5,349 nt of DNA, taken from CAZART01 sp964487555. GTDB taxonomy: Bacteria > Bacteroidota > Rhodothermia > Rhodothermales > VXPQ01. Shown here piece after piece: positions 5,254 to 5,349 of the stretch (its first letter is position 1; each line of letters begins with the position of its first letter). Under the pieces are notes generated by a model that did not search any database, had not been told where the DNA came from, and saw only the letters and a list, made by a program, of their open reading frames with translations. A program made the position numbers and the translations under genes. The DNA lies in contig CAZART010000214.1 of NCBI GenBank assembly GCA_964487555.1, forward strand, positions 1-5,349. Reading direction: 5' to 3'.

Positions 5254-5349
5254 TTACCTTGCCTTCCGCCGGCAATTTACCGGCGCCGCCGCTTCGGCTC
5301 GTTCATATTGCCGCAATTCTACATTATGCCCGGGTGCGTGTGTGAACCA
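5254..5349 (-). CDS. VOC/glyoxalase-like protein, C-terminal fragment (partial at right edge)
   Basis: The minus frame enters from the edge and ends TAA at 5256-5254 after 31 residues. It reads WFTHAPGHNVELRQYERAEA then AAPVNCRRKAR. The first half matches the last strand of vicinal-oxygen-chelate (glyoxalase/bleomycin-resistance/dioxygenase) domains, where a F-x-DPDGH-x-(I/L)EL-x-QY pattern supplies a metal-binding Glu; here that would be E11. The usual aspartate before PG is replaced by alanine (APGH). A short hydrophilic tail follows. The enzyme reaction cannot be inferred from so little. A plus-strand frame from ATG 5222 with a good AAGGAG overlaps it, but its translation is less protein-like. 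Confidence 0.45.
   Translation of the reverse strand, partial: WFTHAPGHNVELRQYERAEAAAPVNCRRKAR

Noticed and set aside
5222..5349. Plus-strand ATG with a well-spaced AAGGAG, open to the edge
   Set aside because: The ribosome-site match is good, but the translation (for example CRNSTLCPGACVN) is not protein-like, and the opposite frame has a VOC-like motif. A longer window would settle it.
1..5349. tRNA, rRNA, CRISPR array or complete insertion sequence
   Set aside because: I saw no cloverleaf, rRNA signature, regularly spaced repeat array, or paired terminal inverted repeats with target duplications.

Overview
The window looks like a piece of a moderately GC-rich chromosome from a member of the FCB superphylum, most likely Rhodothermota, Balneolota or another Bacteroidota relative. 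This is inference. It rests on the style of the large FtsX/MacB-type permease (N-terminus with KIAARTLWKHKGFSAMNVAG, then YDRFHENADRTYRV), on a probable remnant of a type IX secretion sorting tail, and on weak use of Shine-Dalgarno sites. Outside two strong genes, much of the window is gene remnants and small uncertain reading frames.

Layout. Positions 1-683 hold no secure gene. There are two low-confidence minus-strand reading frames (1-271, open at the left edge, and 455-613) and a hairpin at 5-29. Positions 684-3080 (+) encode a complete duplicated ABC-transporter permease of 798 residues with no ATPase domain. Three bases later a second permease of the same type starts at 3084 but loses homology after about 37 codons. 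It runs into what reads as an IS91-family transposase fragment (about 3197-3445), followed by a degraded stretch with a possible T9SS sorting-domain remnant (3557-3640). Two perfect 7-bp-stem hairpins lie side by side at 3381-3420. This block (about 3195-3800) looks like a graveyard created by transposition and decay.

Positions 4982-3814 on the minus strand form a compact cluster: a class III nucleotide cyclase with an N-terminal four-cysteine module (4967-4239), a 29-residue ORF three bases later (4235-4146), and a 109-residue acidic-tailed unknown protein two bases after that (4143-3814). A further doubtful ORF overlaps the last by an ATGA (3817-3572). The 29-residue ORF ends next to a run of seven T on its coding strand. 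A +1 slip there would fuse it to the 109-residue protein, so the two may be one gene.

The right edge holds a cyclase upstream region (4968-5253) with an 8-bp-stem hairpin and an alternative pairing partner. It also holds the likely C-terminus of a VOC/glyoxalase-fold protein on the minus strand (5254-5349, cut by the edge).

How the parts work together: the permease pair would have used an ATPase encoded elsewhere, and the second member is dead here. The cyclase would make a cyclic nucleotide second messenger. The two small downstream products are the natural candidates for partners or outputs, but nothing in their sequence names a function.
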